Notes: generated from the letters alone by a model not told the origin. 64,000 nucleotides of DNA from Arthrobacter_D sp015752045 (GCF_015752045.1 NZ_JADOUS010000011.1:1-64000), one strand, 5' to 3'. Shown: positions 49,514 to 58,129, counted from the stretch's first letter. Made by a program: numbers and translations.

Positions 49514-49541
49514 TTACAAGTGCCGGACGCGCGTCCGATAG
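49514..49541 (+). promoter_or_regulatory. Sigma-28-type promoter of the flgB operon
   Basis: TTAC (49514-49517), 16 bases, then TCCGATAG (49534-49541), followed by ATAC. The same -10 motif with the same flanks is found before fliC. The predicted transcript start is near 49548. Confidence 0.65.
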
Positions 49542-49547
49542 ATACGA

Positions 49548-49586
49548 GTGAGCATGGATCGCTCACCCCCAGGCCATGGATCGGCC
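49548..49586 (+). promoter_or_regulatory. Two leader hairpins with ATGGATC loops before flgB (candidate CsrA sites)
   Basis: GTGAGC (49548-49553) pairs with GCTCAC (49561-49566) around ATGGATC. GGCC (49572-49575) pairs with GGCC (49583-49586) around the identical loop ATGGATC. Both show GGA in the loop, and the first begins at the predicted transcript start, as in the fliC leader. Confidence 0.5.
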
Positions 49587-49617
49587 GCTCAGCCTTGCAA
49601 GAAGAGGGTCTGCCGCC

Positions 49618-49959
49618 GTGCTCGATTCAGTGTCCTCGCTCGCTATGCGCAGTGCCCTCGACGGGCTCGCCCTGCGCCAGCGGGTCACCGCGAACAACAT
49701 CGCGAACGTCAACACCCCAGGATTCCATGCGCAGCGGGTCAGCTTCGAGGACGCCCTCGCGCGGTCGGTGTCGATGGGGGACGGCAGCGTGCAGGCCACC
49801 ACTGACACCTCCCTCGAGCCCACCCGGCTCAACGGCAGCAACGTGAACATGGACACGGAGACCCTCTCCAACATCGACACCGTGCTGCGCTTCCAGTTCG
49901 CGGCCCGCGCCGTCGAGGGTCCGTTCACCAGCATCCGCACCGCGCTGAGGACCAACTGA
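49618..49959 (+). CDS. flgB: Flagellar proximal rod protein FlgB
   Basis: The 113-residue protein carries the rod motif NNIANVNTPGFHAQRVSFED near residues 26-45 and a C-terminal FQFAARAVEGPFTSIRTAL helix, as in FlgB. The start is GTG 49618, with AGAGGG about ten bases upstream; an in-frame ATG at 49576 would place the start inside the second leader hairpin and adds a non-family peptide. It is the first gene of the long basal-body/hook operon, and its stop shares a base with the flgC start. Confidence 0.92.
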   Translation: MLDSVSSLAMRSALDGLALRQRVTANNIANVNTPGFHAQRVSFEDALARSVSMGDGSVQATTDTSLEPTRLNGSNVNMDTETLSNIDTVLRFQFAARAVEGPFTSIRTALRTN

Positions 49960-50351
49960 TGACCTTCGACGCCATCGGGATCTCCGGCACGGGACTCACC
50001 CTGCACCGCAAGTGGCTCGACGCCGTCGCGGACAACATGGCCAACGCCAACACGGTCACCTCGACCGACGGCGCAGCCTTCCAGCAGCGCTACATCACGG
50101 CGCGCGCCGATGGCAACGGGCAGGGCGCGTACGTCGCCGGGGCCGAGTTCGGCAGCGCCGAGGGCCGCCTGGTCCATGAACCCACCCACCCCCTCGCGGA
50201 CGAGGACGGCTACGTCCGCTACCCCGACATCGACATGAGCGCCCAGATGGGGCAGCTCATCATGGCGCAGCGCGGCTACCAGGCCAACGCCGCCGTCGTC
50301 GACCGCGCGCAAGCCACCTACGAAGCCGCCCTCCAGATCGGACGCTCCTGA
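49959..50351 (+). CDS. flgC: Flagellar proximal rod protein FlgC
   Basis: The 130-residue protein shows the N-terminal rod motif ADNMANANTVTSTDG near residues 23-37 and the C-terminal MAQRGYQANAAVVDRAQATY found in FlgC, plus the DEDGYVRYPDIDMSAQM block. Length is normal for the family. Start and stop codons overlap those of flgB and fliE by one base each. It forms part of the periplasmic-equivalent rod with FlgB and FliE. Confidence 0.94.
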   Translation: MTFDAIGISGTGLTLHRKWLDAVADNMANANTVTSTDGAAFQQRYITARADGNGQGAYVAGAEFGSAEGRLVHEPTHPLADEDGYVRYPDIDMSAQMGQLIMAQRGYQANAAVVDRAQATYEAALQIGRS

Positions 50352-50653
50352 TGCCCGTCCCCGCCATCGGCGCCGTCCAGCCCGCCGCCACCTCATACCT
50401 GCCGTCCGTCGGTGCCGTGTCCGACGCCGGCGGCGAGGGTTTCGCGACCTCCCTCACCTCCGCCGTGGACAACCTGCAGGGCCTGCAGTCGGCGTCGAAC
50501 GCGCTCTCCGTGCAGGCCGTCACCGGCGACCTCACCGACATCCACAACGCCACCCTCGCCTCCACGCGGGCCCAGGTGACGCTCGAGCTCGTCGCGGCCG
50601 TCCGGAACAAGGGCGTTGACGCCTTCAACGAGATCATGAGGATGCAGGCCTGA
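50351..50653 (+). CDS. fliE: Flagellar hook-basal body adapter FliE
   Basis: The 100-residue protein has the conserved FliE C-terminal half: TDIHNATLASTRAQVTLELV and AAVRNKGVDAFNEIMRMQA, the last helix linking rod to MS ring. The N-terminal 30 residues are loose and Ala/Pro/Ser-rich. The stop overlaps the fliF start by one base. It is needed to start rod export. Confidence 0.92.
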   Translation: MPVPAIGAVQPAATSYLPSVGAVSDAGGEGFATSLTSAVDNLQGLQSASNALSVQAVTGDLTDIHNATLASTRAQVTLELVAAVRNKGVDAFNEIMRMQA

Positions 50654-52293
50654 TGCCCACGCCCCTGTCCACCGCCGCCACCCGCCTGGGTGACGCCGTG
50701 AAGAGCTTCACCATCGCCCAGCGCACCATCGCCATCATCGGCGTCGCCATGCTCGTGCTCGGCGGGATCGCGCTCACGTCCTGGCTCTCCAAGCCCTCCT
50801 ACACCCCGCTGTTCTCGGGCCTGAGCGGTGAGGATGCCAGCACCATCGTCGACCAACTGCAGACCGATGGCGTGCCGTACGAGCTGACCCAGGGCGGCGG
50901 CACCATCCTCGTCCCCGAGACCGCGGTGTACGACCAGCGGATCAAGGCGGCCTCCGCGGGCCTGCCGTCCTCCTCCACCGGCGGCTACTCGCTGCTCGAC
51001 GACATGGGGGTCACGTCCTCCGAGTTCCAGCAGTCCACCACCTATAAGCGGGCGCTCGAGGGAGAGCTCGCCGCGACGGTCTCCGCAATCGACGGCGTCA
51101 AGGCCGCGACCGTCCGCCTCGCCGTCCCCGAGGACACCGTGTTCGTGGCCGAGCAGGGCAAGCCGACGGCGTCGGTCTTCGTGGAGACCGATCCGGGCGC
51201 CAGCCTCTCGAGCGACCAGGTGCAGGCGATCACGCACCTCACCTCCGCCTCGATCGACCGCATGGACGCCGCGGACGTGGCCGTGATCGACTCCGAGGGG
51301 CGGGTGCTGTCCGCGGTCGGCGTCGGCGCCACCGGCGGCAGCGACCAGCAGGCCTCGGACTACGAGCAGCGCATCCAGGCGTCCGTGCAGGCCATGCTCG
51401 ACCGCGTGGTCGGGGTCGGCAACGCGACCGTCGCCGTGGCCGCGGACATGCAGCGTGAGAGCGCGGAGCGTGTCGAGGAGACCTTCACGACGCCCGAGAA
51501 CGCGCCCGCACTCAACGAGTCCACCTCCACCGAGGCGTACGAGGGTGCCGGAGGCGGCCAGGCCGGCGTCCTCGGGCCGGACAACATCGCCGTGCCCGAC
51601 GGCGGCGCCGAGGGTGACGGAACCTTCAACTCCGAGACGAGCACGCGCAACAACGCCGTGAACAAGACCACGGAGTCCACCACGGTGCCCGCCGGCGGCA
51701 TCAACCGCCAGACCATCTCCGTCGCGGTGAACCGGGGTGCCACCGCGAACATGGACGTCGCCGCACTCACCGCGGTCGTCTCGAGTGCCGCCGGCGTGAA
51801 TGCCGCCCGCGGCGACGTGGTGACGGTCGAGGAGCTGCCGTTCAGCGACGCCGGGGCCAACGCCGCGGCGGATGCCCTCGCGGAGGCGCAGGCGGCCGAG
51901 GCCGCGCAGCAGCGGGCGGACCTCATCCGGACGCTGTCCATCGTGGCGGCCATCCTGTTCGTCGCCATCGTGGCGCTCATCATCTACGCACGCCGCTCGC
52001 GCCGCCAGCGGCGCGAACCGCTCGACCTCGGCGAACTGCAGGGCGTCTACCCGGCGATCCCGGCGCCGAGCACACCCGCGATCGATCCCGCGGTGGCCGT
52101 CCTCGCCCCGCTGGAGCCGGCGCCGAACACCACCACGATCGACGTCGCCGCGGTGCAGGCTGCGCTGCAGGCGAGGGCCGTGGAATCCGACGTCGAACGC
52201 ATGCGCGCGGACGTCGACGCCCTCGCCTCCCAGGATCCCGCGAAGACGGCGGAATTCCTGCGCAGCATGATGGATGACAGGCAGAGCGTATGA
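50653..52293 (+). CDS. fliF: Flagellar MS-ring protein FliF
   Basis: The 546-residue protein has the first membrane helix IAIIGVAMLVLGGIALTSWL (near residues 28-47), the secretin-like ring domains (FSGLSGEDASTIVDQLQTDG, VPYELTQGGGTILVPE, and the EGELAATVSAIDGVKAATVR block), a flexible central section, and the second membrane helix LSIVAAILFVAIVALIIYA near 427. The cytoplasmic tail ends in PAKTAEFLRSMMDD, the FliG-binding segment. It overlaps fliG by four bases. Confidence 0.95.
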   Translation: MPTPLSTAATRLGDAVKSFTIAQRTIAIIGVAMLVLGGIALTSWLSKPSYTPLFSGLSGEDASTIVDQLQTDGVPYELTQGGGTILVPETAVYDQRIKAASAGLPSSSTGGYSLLDDMGVTSSEFQQSTTYKRALEGELAATVSAIDGVKAATVRLAVPEDTVFVAEQGKPTASVFVETDPGASLSSDQVQAITHLTSASIDRMDAADVAVIDSEGRVLSAVGVGATGGSDQQASDYEQRIQASVQAMLDRVVGVGNATVAVAADMQRESAERVEETFTTPENAPALNESTSTEAYEGAGGGQAGVLGPDNIAVPDGGAEGDGTFNSETSTRNNAVNKTTESTTVPAGGINRQTISVAVNRGATANMDVAALTAVVSSAAGVNAARGDVVTVEELPFSDAGANAAADALAEAQAAEAAQQRADLIRTLSIVAAILFVAIVALIIYARRSRRQRREPLDLGELQGVYPAIPAPSTPAIDPAVAVLAPLEPAPNTTTIDVAAVQAALQARAVESDVERMRADVDALASQDPAKTAEFLRSMMDDRQSV

Positions 52294-53312
52294 GCACCCT
52301 CGCACGCGCCGCCGTGACCGGGACGCAGAAGGCCGCCATGGTGCTCATGCAGCTCGACCAGCACCGGGCGGCGGAGGTCCTCAAGCAGATGTCCGAGGCC
52401 GAGGCCGAGGAGATCGTCGCGGAGATCGTCCGCCTGCGCCGGGTGGAACCAGCCGCTGCCGAAGAGGCTCTCGCGGAGTTCCACGAGCTCAGCACCAGCG
52501 GCCGACGCCGCACGCGCGGCGGCATGGACGTGGCCATCGGGCTCCTCCAGTCCTCCTTCGGCGCGGAACGCGCGGCGGGCGTGGTGGGGCGCCTGGCCTC
52601 GACTGCGGCCGGCAAGTCCTTCGAGTTCCTCGACAGCGTGGAACCCGGACAGATCCAGACCGTCCTCGAGGGCGAGCTGCCGCAGACCATCGCCCTGGTC
52701 CTCGCGCACCTCAAACCCGAACGCGCGTCCACCGTCCTCGCCGCGCTGAACCAGGACACCGGCACCGACGTGGCGCAGTGCATCGCGACCATGGGCTCCG
52801 CGACCCCTGAGGCCGTGTCCATCGTGGCCGACACCATCAAGATCAGGGCGGGCGCCGTTGCGGCACCCCGCCAGGGTGCGACGGCGATCGGCGGCATCCA
52901 GCCCCTCGTGGACATCATCAACCGGGCGGACATCAGCACCGAACGCGCGCTGCTCGACGGCCTCGAGCTCCGCGACCCGGCGCTGGCCGAGGAGGTCCGC
53001 GCCCGCATGCTGACCTTCGCGGACATCGTCAACCTCGAGCGCCGCGACGTCCAGCAGGTGCTCCGCGGTATCGATTCGGCCGTCCTCGCCCTGGCGATGA
53101 AGGGCGCCGCCGAGGCCGTGGTGACCGTGATCCGCTCCAACGTCTCCGAGCGCAACCGGGAGATCCTCGACGACGAGATCCGCGCCGTCGGGCCCGTCCG
53201 TATGTCGCAGGTCGAGGAAGCACGCGCCGAGGTGGTGCGTGCCATCCGCGATCTCGAGGCGCAGGGCACCATCACCATCCAGCGTGGGGACGAGGACGAA
53301 TATGTCGACTGA
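52290..53312 (+). CDS. fliG: Flagellar motor switch protein FliG
   Basis: The 340-residue protein has all three FliG domains. The N-terminal domain for FliF binding begins GTQKAAMVLMQLDQHRAAEV, the middle domain has LEGELPQTIALVLAHLKPE (the EHPQ-type region), and the C-terminal torque domain has RMLTFADIVNLERRDVQQVL and AMKGAAEAVVTVIRSNVSER with its charged helix. The C-terminus ends ITIQRGDEDEYVD. It overlaps fliF and fliH. FliM and FliN, its partners, are not in the window. Confidence 0.95.
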   Translation: MSTLARAAVTGTQKAAMVLMQLDQHRAAEVLKQMSEAEAEEIVAEIVRLRRVEPAAAEEALAEFHELSTSGRRRTRGGMDVAIGLLQSSFGAERAAGVVGRLASTAAGKSFEFLDSVEPGQIQTVLEGELPQTIALVLAHLKPERASTVLAALNQDTGTDVAQCIATMGSATPEAVSIVADTIKIRAGAVAAPRQGATAIGGIQPLVDIINRADISTERALLDGLELRDPALAEEVRARMLTFADIVNLERRDVQQVLRGIDSAVLALAMKGAAEAVVTVIRSNVSERNREILDDEIRAVGPVRMSQVEEARAEVVRAIRDLEAQGTITIQRGDEDEYVD

Positions 53313-53907
53313 CGCCCTGACCCCCGTCGCCTTCCCGCGCCTGGGTCCCGGCTCGGGGCAGGCCGCGCACCACGCCGCCGTCGCCCAGGGCCACGCTGCG
53401 GGATACGCGGACGGGCTGGCGCTCGCCCGCGCCGAACTCGCCGAGCACCGTGCACGGCTCGACGCCGAGCATGCCGCCGCCCGTGCGCACGCGGAGGCCG
53501 TCCTCGCGCAGCGACTGCGGGTCCTCGACACGGCCGCGCGGGCGTTCGACACGCGGACCGCCCCGGTCCTCGACGAGGCCCGCACCCGCATCCTCGACGC
53601 CGCCATCGACATCACCGAGGCCCTGCTCGGCCGCGCCCTCGAGGACGGCCCGTCCTCGGCGCGTGCCGCCGTCGCACGCGCCCTCCGGGGGGCGGACGGC
53701 GAGGAGGTGCGCGCCGTACGCCTGCACCCCGCGGACCTGGCCGTGCTCGCCCCGGGTGACACGCCGGTCGGCGTGCAGCTGGTGCCCGATGCCTCCCTCC
53801 GGCGCGGGGATGCCGTCGCCGAGTGCCCGGACGGTCATGTGGATGCGCGCCTGGGCACGGCGCTCGCCCGCGTGCGCTCCGCCCTGGCCGCCGGGGGTGC
53901 GGCATGA
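53302..53907 (+). CDS. fliH: Flagellar export ATPase regulator FliH
   Basis: The 201-residue protein starts at ATG 53302, 11 bases inside the fliG end, with GAGGACG upstream. It shows the FliH layout: a Gly/Ala-rich start with GHAAGYADGLALARAELA near residue 30, a long central helix, and a C-terminal domain (ILDAAIDITEALLGRAL, LHPADLAVL, GDAVAECPDGHVDARLG) like V-type ATPase subunit E. It holds FliI in the cytosol and at the export gate. Confidence 0.88.
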   Translation: MSTDALTPVAFPRLGPGSGQAAHHAAVAQGHAAGYADGLALARAELAEHRARLDAEHAAARAHAEAVLAQRLRVLDTAARAFDTRTAPVLDEARTRILDAAIDITEALLGRALEDGPSSARAAVARALRGADGEEVRAVRLHPADLAVLAPGDTPVGVQLVPDASLRRGDAVAECPDGHVDARLGTALARVRSALAAGGAA

Positions 53908-55232
53908 GCCTCACGATCCAGGACGCCGTGGGCCACGCACTCGCCGCCGCCGCGCCCCAGCGGTTCGGCAGGGTCGCCTCCGTCGTGGGACTCGGCGTCG
54001 ACGTCGTCGGCCTCGACTGCGCCATCGGGGACGTCGTCACCATCGGTGATCCCGCGGCCGGCACCGGAACCGTCGACGCCGAGGTGGTCGCCGCCTCGCT
54101 CACCGGGCTGCGCTGCATGCCGTACGCCCACCTCGCCGGGATCCAGGCGGGAGCAAGCGTGCGCTCCCACGGGGGACCGCTGCTCGTTCCGGTGGGGCCG
54201 GGCCTGCTCGGCCGCGTGCTCGACGGCGTGGGCCGGCCCATCGACGGGCGCGGCCCGCTCACCGACGTCGCGTGGGTATCGCTGGGCAACACCCCGCCAC
54301 CGGCACTGGCACGCACCCGCATCACCGAACCCCTCCAGCTCGGCGTGCGGGTGATGGATACGCTCACCACCGTGGGACGCGGACAGCGCATGGGCCTGTT
54401 CGCCGGGTCCGGGGTCGGCAAGTCCTCGCTCCTGTCGATGATCGCCCGCGGCACGGACGCCGCCGTCTCGGTGATCGCGCTCGTGGGTGAGCGCGGCCGC
54501 GAGGTCCGGGACTTCCTGGAGGACGATCTCGGTCCCGAGGGCCTGGCCCGGTCGATCGTGGTGGTCTCGACGTCGGACGAGCCGGCGCTCCTGCGCCTGC
54601 GCGCGGCGTTCGTGGCCACGCGGATCGCCGAGTCGTTCCGCGACGGCGGCGCCGACGTCATGCTCATGATGGACTCGCTCACCCGCGTCGCGATGGCGCA
54701 GCGCGAGATCGGCCTCAGTGTCGGAGAGCCTCCCGCCACCCGCGGCTACCCGCCGTCCACCTTCTCCCTGCTCGCCCAGCTCCTCGAACGTGCGGGGACC
54801 GGCGCGTCCGGCTCCGTGACCGGCATGTACACCGTGCTCGTGGACGGCGACGACCACAACGAGCCCGTCGCCGATGCCGCGCGGTCCATCCTCGACGGGC
54901 ACGTGGTGCTCGACCGCAAGCTCGCCGTCGCGGGGCACTTCCCGTCGATCGACCCGCTGGCCTCGATCTCCCGCGTGGCGTCCCGCGTCACTACCCGCGA
55001 GCAGGCGGCCGTCGCCGGCGTGCTGCGCAGGACGCTCGCAGCGCGGAAGGCCGCCCAGGACCTGATCGACGTCGGCGCGTACGCCCGCGGGTCGAATCCG
55101 CTGGTGGACGCCGCCCTGAACCACGAGGCCGGGATCAACGCGTTCCTGCAGCAGCGGATGGACGAGCAGACCCCGTTCGACGACGCCTGGAACCGCCTGG
55201 CGCACCTCACGGCATCGATGGGAGTCTCCTGA
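53904..55232 (+). CDS. fliI: Flagellar export ATPase FliI
   Basis: The 442-residue protein is a type III-specific F1-beta-like ATPase. The Walker A is LFAGSGVGKSSLLSM near residue 168, Walker B is VMLMMDSLTRVAMAQREIGL near 252, and the GYPPSTFSLLAQLLERAG block follows near 284. The N-terminal barrel with VSVIALVGERGREVRDF is standard. ATG 53904 overlaps the fliH stop by four bases and the gene ends one base into fliJ. It drives unloading of export substrates together with FliH and FliJ. Confidence 0.95.
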   Translation: MSLTIQDAVGHALAAAAPQRFGRVASVVGLGVDVVGLDCAIGDVVTIGDPAAGTGTVDAEVVAASLTGLRCMPYAHLAGIQAGASVRSHGGPLLVPVGPGLLGRVLDGVGRPIDGRGPLTDVAWVSLGNTPPPALARTRITEPLQLGVRVMDTLTTVGRGQRMGLFAGSGVGKSSLLSMIARGTDAAVSVIALVGERGREVRDFLEDDLGPEGLARSIVVVSTSDEPALLRLRAAFVATRIAESFRDGGADVMLMMDSLTRVAMAQREIGLSVGEPPATRGYPPSTFSLLAQLLERAGTGASGSVTGMYTVLVDGDDHNEPVADAARSILDGHVVLDRKLAVAGHFPSIDPLASISRVASRVTTREQAAVAGVLRRTLAARKAAQDLIDVGAYARGSNPLVDAALNHEAGINAFLQQRMDEQTPFDDAWNRLAHLTASMGVS

Positions 55233-55666
55233 TGGCACGACAGTTCCCCCTCGCGGGCCTGCTCCGGCTGCGCCAGCTGCGCGAGGAAGAGGCCGCGGGA
55301 TCCCTGGCGGCAGCGAACGAGCGGCTCCGGGCGTCACGTACCCGCACCGACATCCTGAGCGACGCCCTCGACGGCACGGACATCAGCCCCGCCGGCTCCG
55401 CGTCGCTGTACGCGGTGGCCGCGGCCCGGGCTTCGGCACGCAGCATGTTCGCCGACCTGCACGCCCTCGAGGAGCAGTTGCGGGGTGAGCAGGGCCGCGC
55501 ACAGGACCAGTACCGTGCTGCACGCGCGGCGACCATGGGCCTCGAGAAACTCGAGGACCGCCATCGGGACACGGAGGCCACGGCGCTGATCGGCGCCGAG
55601 CAGCGTGTCCTCGACGAACTCGCCTCGGTCAGCAGTGCCCGGCGCAATGTAGAGGAGAGACCATGA
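55232..55666 (+). CDS. fliJ: Flagellar export protein FliJ
   Basis: The 144-residue protein is a long two-helix coiled coil: FPLAGLLRLRQLREEEAAG at the start, HALEEQLRGEQGRAQDQYRA in the middle and LEKLEDRHRDTEATALIGAE near the end, the usual FliJ pattern with charged heptads. Position directly after fliI and overlap with it (TGATG) support the call. It is the coiled-coil stalk of the export ATPase complex. It overlaps the following NlpC/P60 gene by four bases. Confidence 0.87.
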   Translation: MARQFPLAGLLRLRQLREEEAAGSLAAANERLRASRTRTDILSDALDGTDISPAGSASLYAVAAARASARSMFADLHALEEQLRGEQGRAQDQYRAARAATMGLEKLEDRHRDTEATALIGAEQRVLDELASVSSARRNVEERP

Positions 55667-56457
55667 CGATCACCGACGCGGTGGGCCGCATCCAGCAGAT
55701 CCAGTCCACCCTGACCATGCTCGCCGCCCCGGCGGCGCGGGCGCAGGCCGGCACGGCAGCGACGACGACGGCCACATCCTCGGCGGGTTCGCCGAAGGCG
55801 GCGGCGAGTACCTCCGCGGACCTGTTCGCCGACGCACTCGCAGGCGTTTCAGGTGCTTCAGGTGCATCCGGCGGAAGTGTGCCCACGGAGTCCGCCGATG
55901 CGGCGCCTGCGGTTGCACCCGTTGGCGGGTCCCCGGCGCCCGTCGCTGGAGCGGGTACAGCTCCGGTTCCCGTTCCGGCCTCGGCGGACGCGGCCCGGCT
56001 GATCGAGGCCGCGCGGTCCTACGAGGGCATCCCGTACGTGTGGGGCGGCACCGACCCGGCGTCCGGCCTCGACTGCTCGGGATTCGTGCAGCGTGCGTAT
56101 GCGGACATCGGCATCCAGATCCCGCGCGTGACCTGGGACCAGATGAACGCCGGCACCCAGGTTCCGTCGCTCGCCGAGGCCCAGCCCGGCGACCTGCTGT
56201 TCAGCCTCGAGGGCGGCCACGTGTCCATGTACCTCGGGGGAGGCAAGGCGATCGATGCCCCGCAGCCCGGCAAGACCGTCGCGGTCCGGGACATGTGGGA
56301 GACCGACGCGAACATCACCACGATCCGCCGCATCCTGCCCGCGGATCCCGCCGGAGCTGCCTCCGTGGCGGCGCCGGTGGTCGCCACGGAGGCAACTCCG
56401 GAGACGGCGGACGCAGCCTATGCCCAGGCGGCCTTCCTCGCGAGCATGGCACGATGA
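55663..56457 (+). CDS. NlpC/P60 (C40) peptidase in the flagellar operon
   Basis: The 264-residue protein has an Ala/Gly/Pro/Ser-rich N-terminal 105 residues and then an NlpC/P60 domain: ARSYEGIPYVWGGTDPASGL, catalytic Cys in DCSGFVQRAY near residue 137, His in GGHVSMYLGGGKAIDAP near 185-190, and LLFSLEG. No signal peptide is visible, so it may leave through the flagellar type III system or act from the rod. It lies between fliJ and fliK, overlapping both by four bases. The place and chemistry suggest a wall-cutting role equal to that of the muramidase FlgJ in Gram-negatives. This is inference. Confidence 0.85.
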   Translation: MTITDAVGRIQQIQSTLTMLAAPAARAQAGTAATTTATSSAGSPKAAASTSADLFADALAGVSGASGASGGSVPTESADAAPAVAPVGGSPAPVAGAGTAPVPVPASADAARLIEAARSYEGIPYVWGGTDPASGLDCSGFVQRAYADIGIQIPRVTWDQMNAGTQVPSLAEAQPGDLLFSLEGGHVSMYLGGGKAIDAPQPGKTVAVRDMWETDANITTIRRILPADPAGAASVAAPVVATEATPETADAAYAQAAFLASMAR

Positions 56458-58115
56458 CCCCCGTGCAGGGGCTGCCTGCGGCAGCCGTTCCGCGTGCGGC
56501 AGCGGATCCGGCGCGTCCGGGTGGCCGTCCCCGTGACACGGACTCGTCGGCATCCTTCGGTGATCTGTACCGGACGCACGTGGGGGAGCGTCCGGGCGGG
56601 CGAAGGGTCGGCGGCGGTGTCGGTCCGGTTGTCGGCGGTATCGGCGGTGTCGGCGGTGTCGCTGGTCGTGCGGCGGACCGCGGCCCCGGTGCTGCTGCCG
56701 GCGGTGCCGCGGCTCGTGCGGCGGACCGTGGTTCCGGCGCTGTTGTCGGCGGTGTCGCTGGTCGTGCGGCTGACCGCGGTTCCGATGGTGTCGCCGAGCG
56801 TGCTGCCGGCCGTAGCCCCGGCTCGACGGCTGACCGTGGTACGAACCCCGCGGTTCGGGACAGGTCCGGCCCGCCCGCGGAGCGCACCGAGCGCACGAAG
56901 CACATGGATCGTGGGGTTGTCGCTGGTGCCGACCGGGCGACCGACCTCGCCGCGGGCGCCGCCGATCGCAGCGCCCCTCATCACATCCGGCGCGACGTCC
57001 CGGATGCCGTGCAGCCTGCGTCCGTCACGGCGCCCGACCCGACGTCGAGCGTCGCCTCCGCCTCGGCAACGACCCCCCTGGTATCCGGGCACGAGGGCGG
57101 ACCGGCCACCCAGACACCCTCCGGCTCTCCGGCCCTTCCCGCCGGCGATGCGGCCACCGTCGCCGTCGCCCCGGCAGCCGCACCGGCTCCTCCCGCCTAC
57201 TCCGACGCGGCGGAGGGGTCGGCACCCCTTGCGTCGGCAAGCCCGGACGCGGGAATCGGGGCGGCCACGGACATCGCTGCAGCGTCGGCGGGCGCGGAGA
57301 CCGGGGAGCCCCCGGCAGCCACCGACACCGGGGCAGTGCGGCCCGGTACCGCCGCCGCGGCGACGTCGGGCCTTCCGTCCGTGGACTCCACCGGCACGGG
57401 CGCCGTGGCTGCTCCTCCCGGTCCTGCCGTCGCGGCGGACGGCGCCGTGCCTGCATCGGCTCCGACGCCCGAGGCGACAGCACCCGCAGCAGAGGCCGGC
57501 ACGCTGGATGCCGCCGATCCGGGCACGTCGAACCCCGTGGATCCCGGCACGCCGGCCCCGGCCGACAACAAGACGGCCGAGCAGCCCGGCGCCGCGTCGC
57601 AGCCCGCACCCGGACGCGTCGATCTGCCGGCGCCCGTGCCGGCATCCGCAGGGGCCGTCGTCGGACCTGCCGATACGGCAGTGGCGCCGGCCCGCCAGGC
57701 CGCCGCGCCACTGCCCCAGCAACTCGGCGGCCACGCGTTCGCGCTCGCCCAGTCCGCGGCCGACGCCCCGGGCGGGACGAGCACCATCACCGTCACCGTC
57801 GCACCCGACGATCTCGGTCCCATCACCATCCGCGCCAGCTTCGCCGCGGACGGAACCCGGCTCGAGTTCTTCTCCTCCACGGACGGCGGACGCGAGGCCC
57901 TCAAGCAGGCGCTGCCCGACCTGCGGCGCGAGGCGTCGTCGTCGGGCCTGTCCGCATCGCTCGACCTCGGGACCGGCACGCCGGAGGACCGCAGGGACGG
58001 ACGGCGTGACCAGCAGTCCGATTCCGTCCCCACGGCGGTCCACCGACCCGTGCCGGACACCTCCTGGACCCCGAGCCCCACCGCCGGCTCCTCCACCCTC
58101 GACCTCTTCGCCTGA
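56454..58115 (+). CDS. fliK: Flagellar hook-length control protein FliK
   Basis: The 553-residue protein is mostly disordered and Ala/Pro/Gly-rich, as expected of a molecular ruler. Near the C-terminus (about residues 441-505) lies the FliK substrate-switch domain: TITVTVAPDDLGPITIRASF, LEFFSSTDGGREALKQAL and LRREASSSGLSASLDLG, the usual LGPI/LRL strand-helix signature. Residues about 71-118 are three 16-residue repeats. ATG 56454 overlaps the stop of the peptidase gene. It fixes hook length and switches export from hook to filament proteins. Confidence 0.85.
   Translation: MTPVQGLPAAAVPRAAADPARPGGRPRDTDSSASFGDLYRTHVGERPGGRRVGGGVGPVVGGIGGVGGVAGRAADRGPGAAAGGAAARAADRGSGAVVGGVAGRAADRGSDGVAERAAGRSPGSTADRGTNPAVRDRSGPPAERTERTKHMDRGVVAGADRATDLAAGAADRSAPHHIRRDVPDAVQPASVTAPDPTSSVASASATTPLVSGHEGGPATQTPSGSPALPAGDAATVAVAPAAAPAPPAYSDAAEGSAPLASASPDAGIGAATDIAAASAGAETGEPPAATDTGAVRPGTAAAATSGLPSVDSTGTGAVAAPPGPAVAADGAVPASAPTPEATAPAAEAGTLDAADPGTSNPVDPGTPAPADNKTAEQPGAASQPAPGRVDLPAPVPASAGAVVGPADTAVAPARQAAAPLPQQLGGHAFALAQSAADAPGGTSTITVTVAPDDLGPITIRASFAADGTRLEFFSSTDGGREALKQALPDLRREASSSGLSASLDLGTGTPEDRRDGRRDQQSDSVPTAVHRPVPDTSWTPSPTAGSSTLDLFA
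56664..56807 (+). repeat. Three 48-bp tandem repeats in fliK
   Basis: Units starting at 56664, 56712 and 56760 share GGTCGTGCGGCGGACCG-like cores and encode (G/A)RAADRG-x9 in frame, 16 residues per copy. Copies have diverged at several positions. Change in copy number would change the ruler length. Confidence 0.75.
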
Positions 58116-58129
58116 CCCGGAAGGACACC

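Noticed and set aside
50260..52305. A minus-strand open frame of about 681 codons opposite fliF
   Set aside because: Shadow of fliF; no start signal and no recognisable domain.
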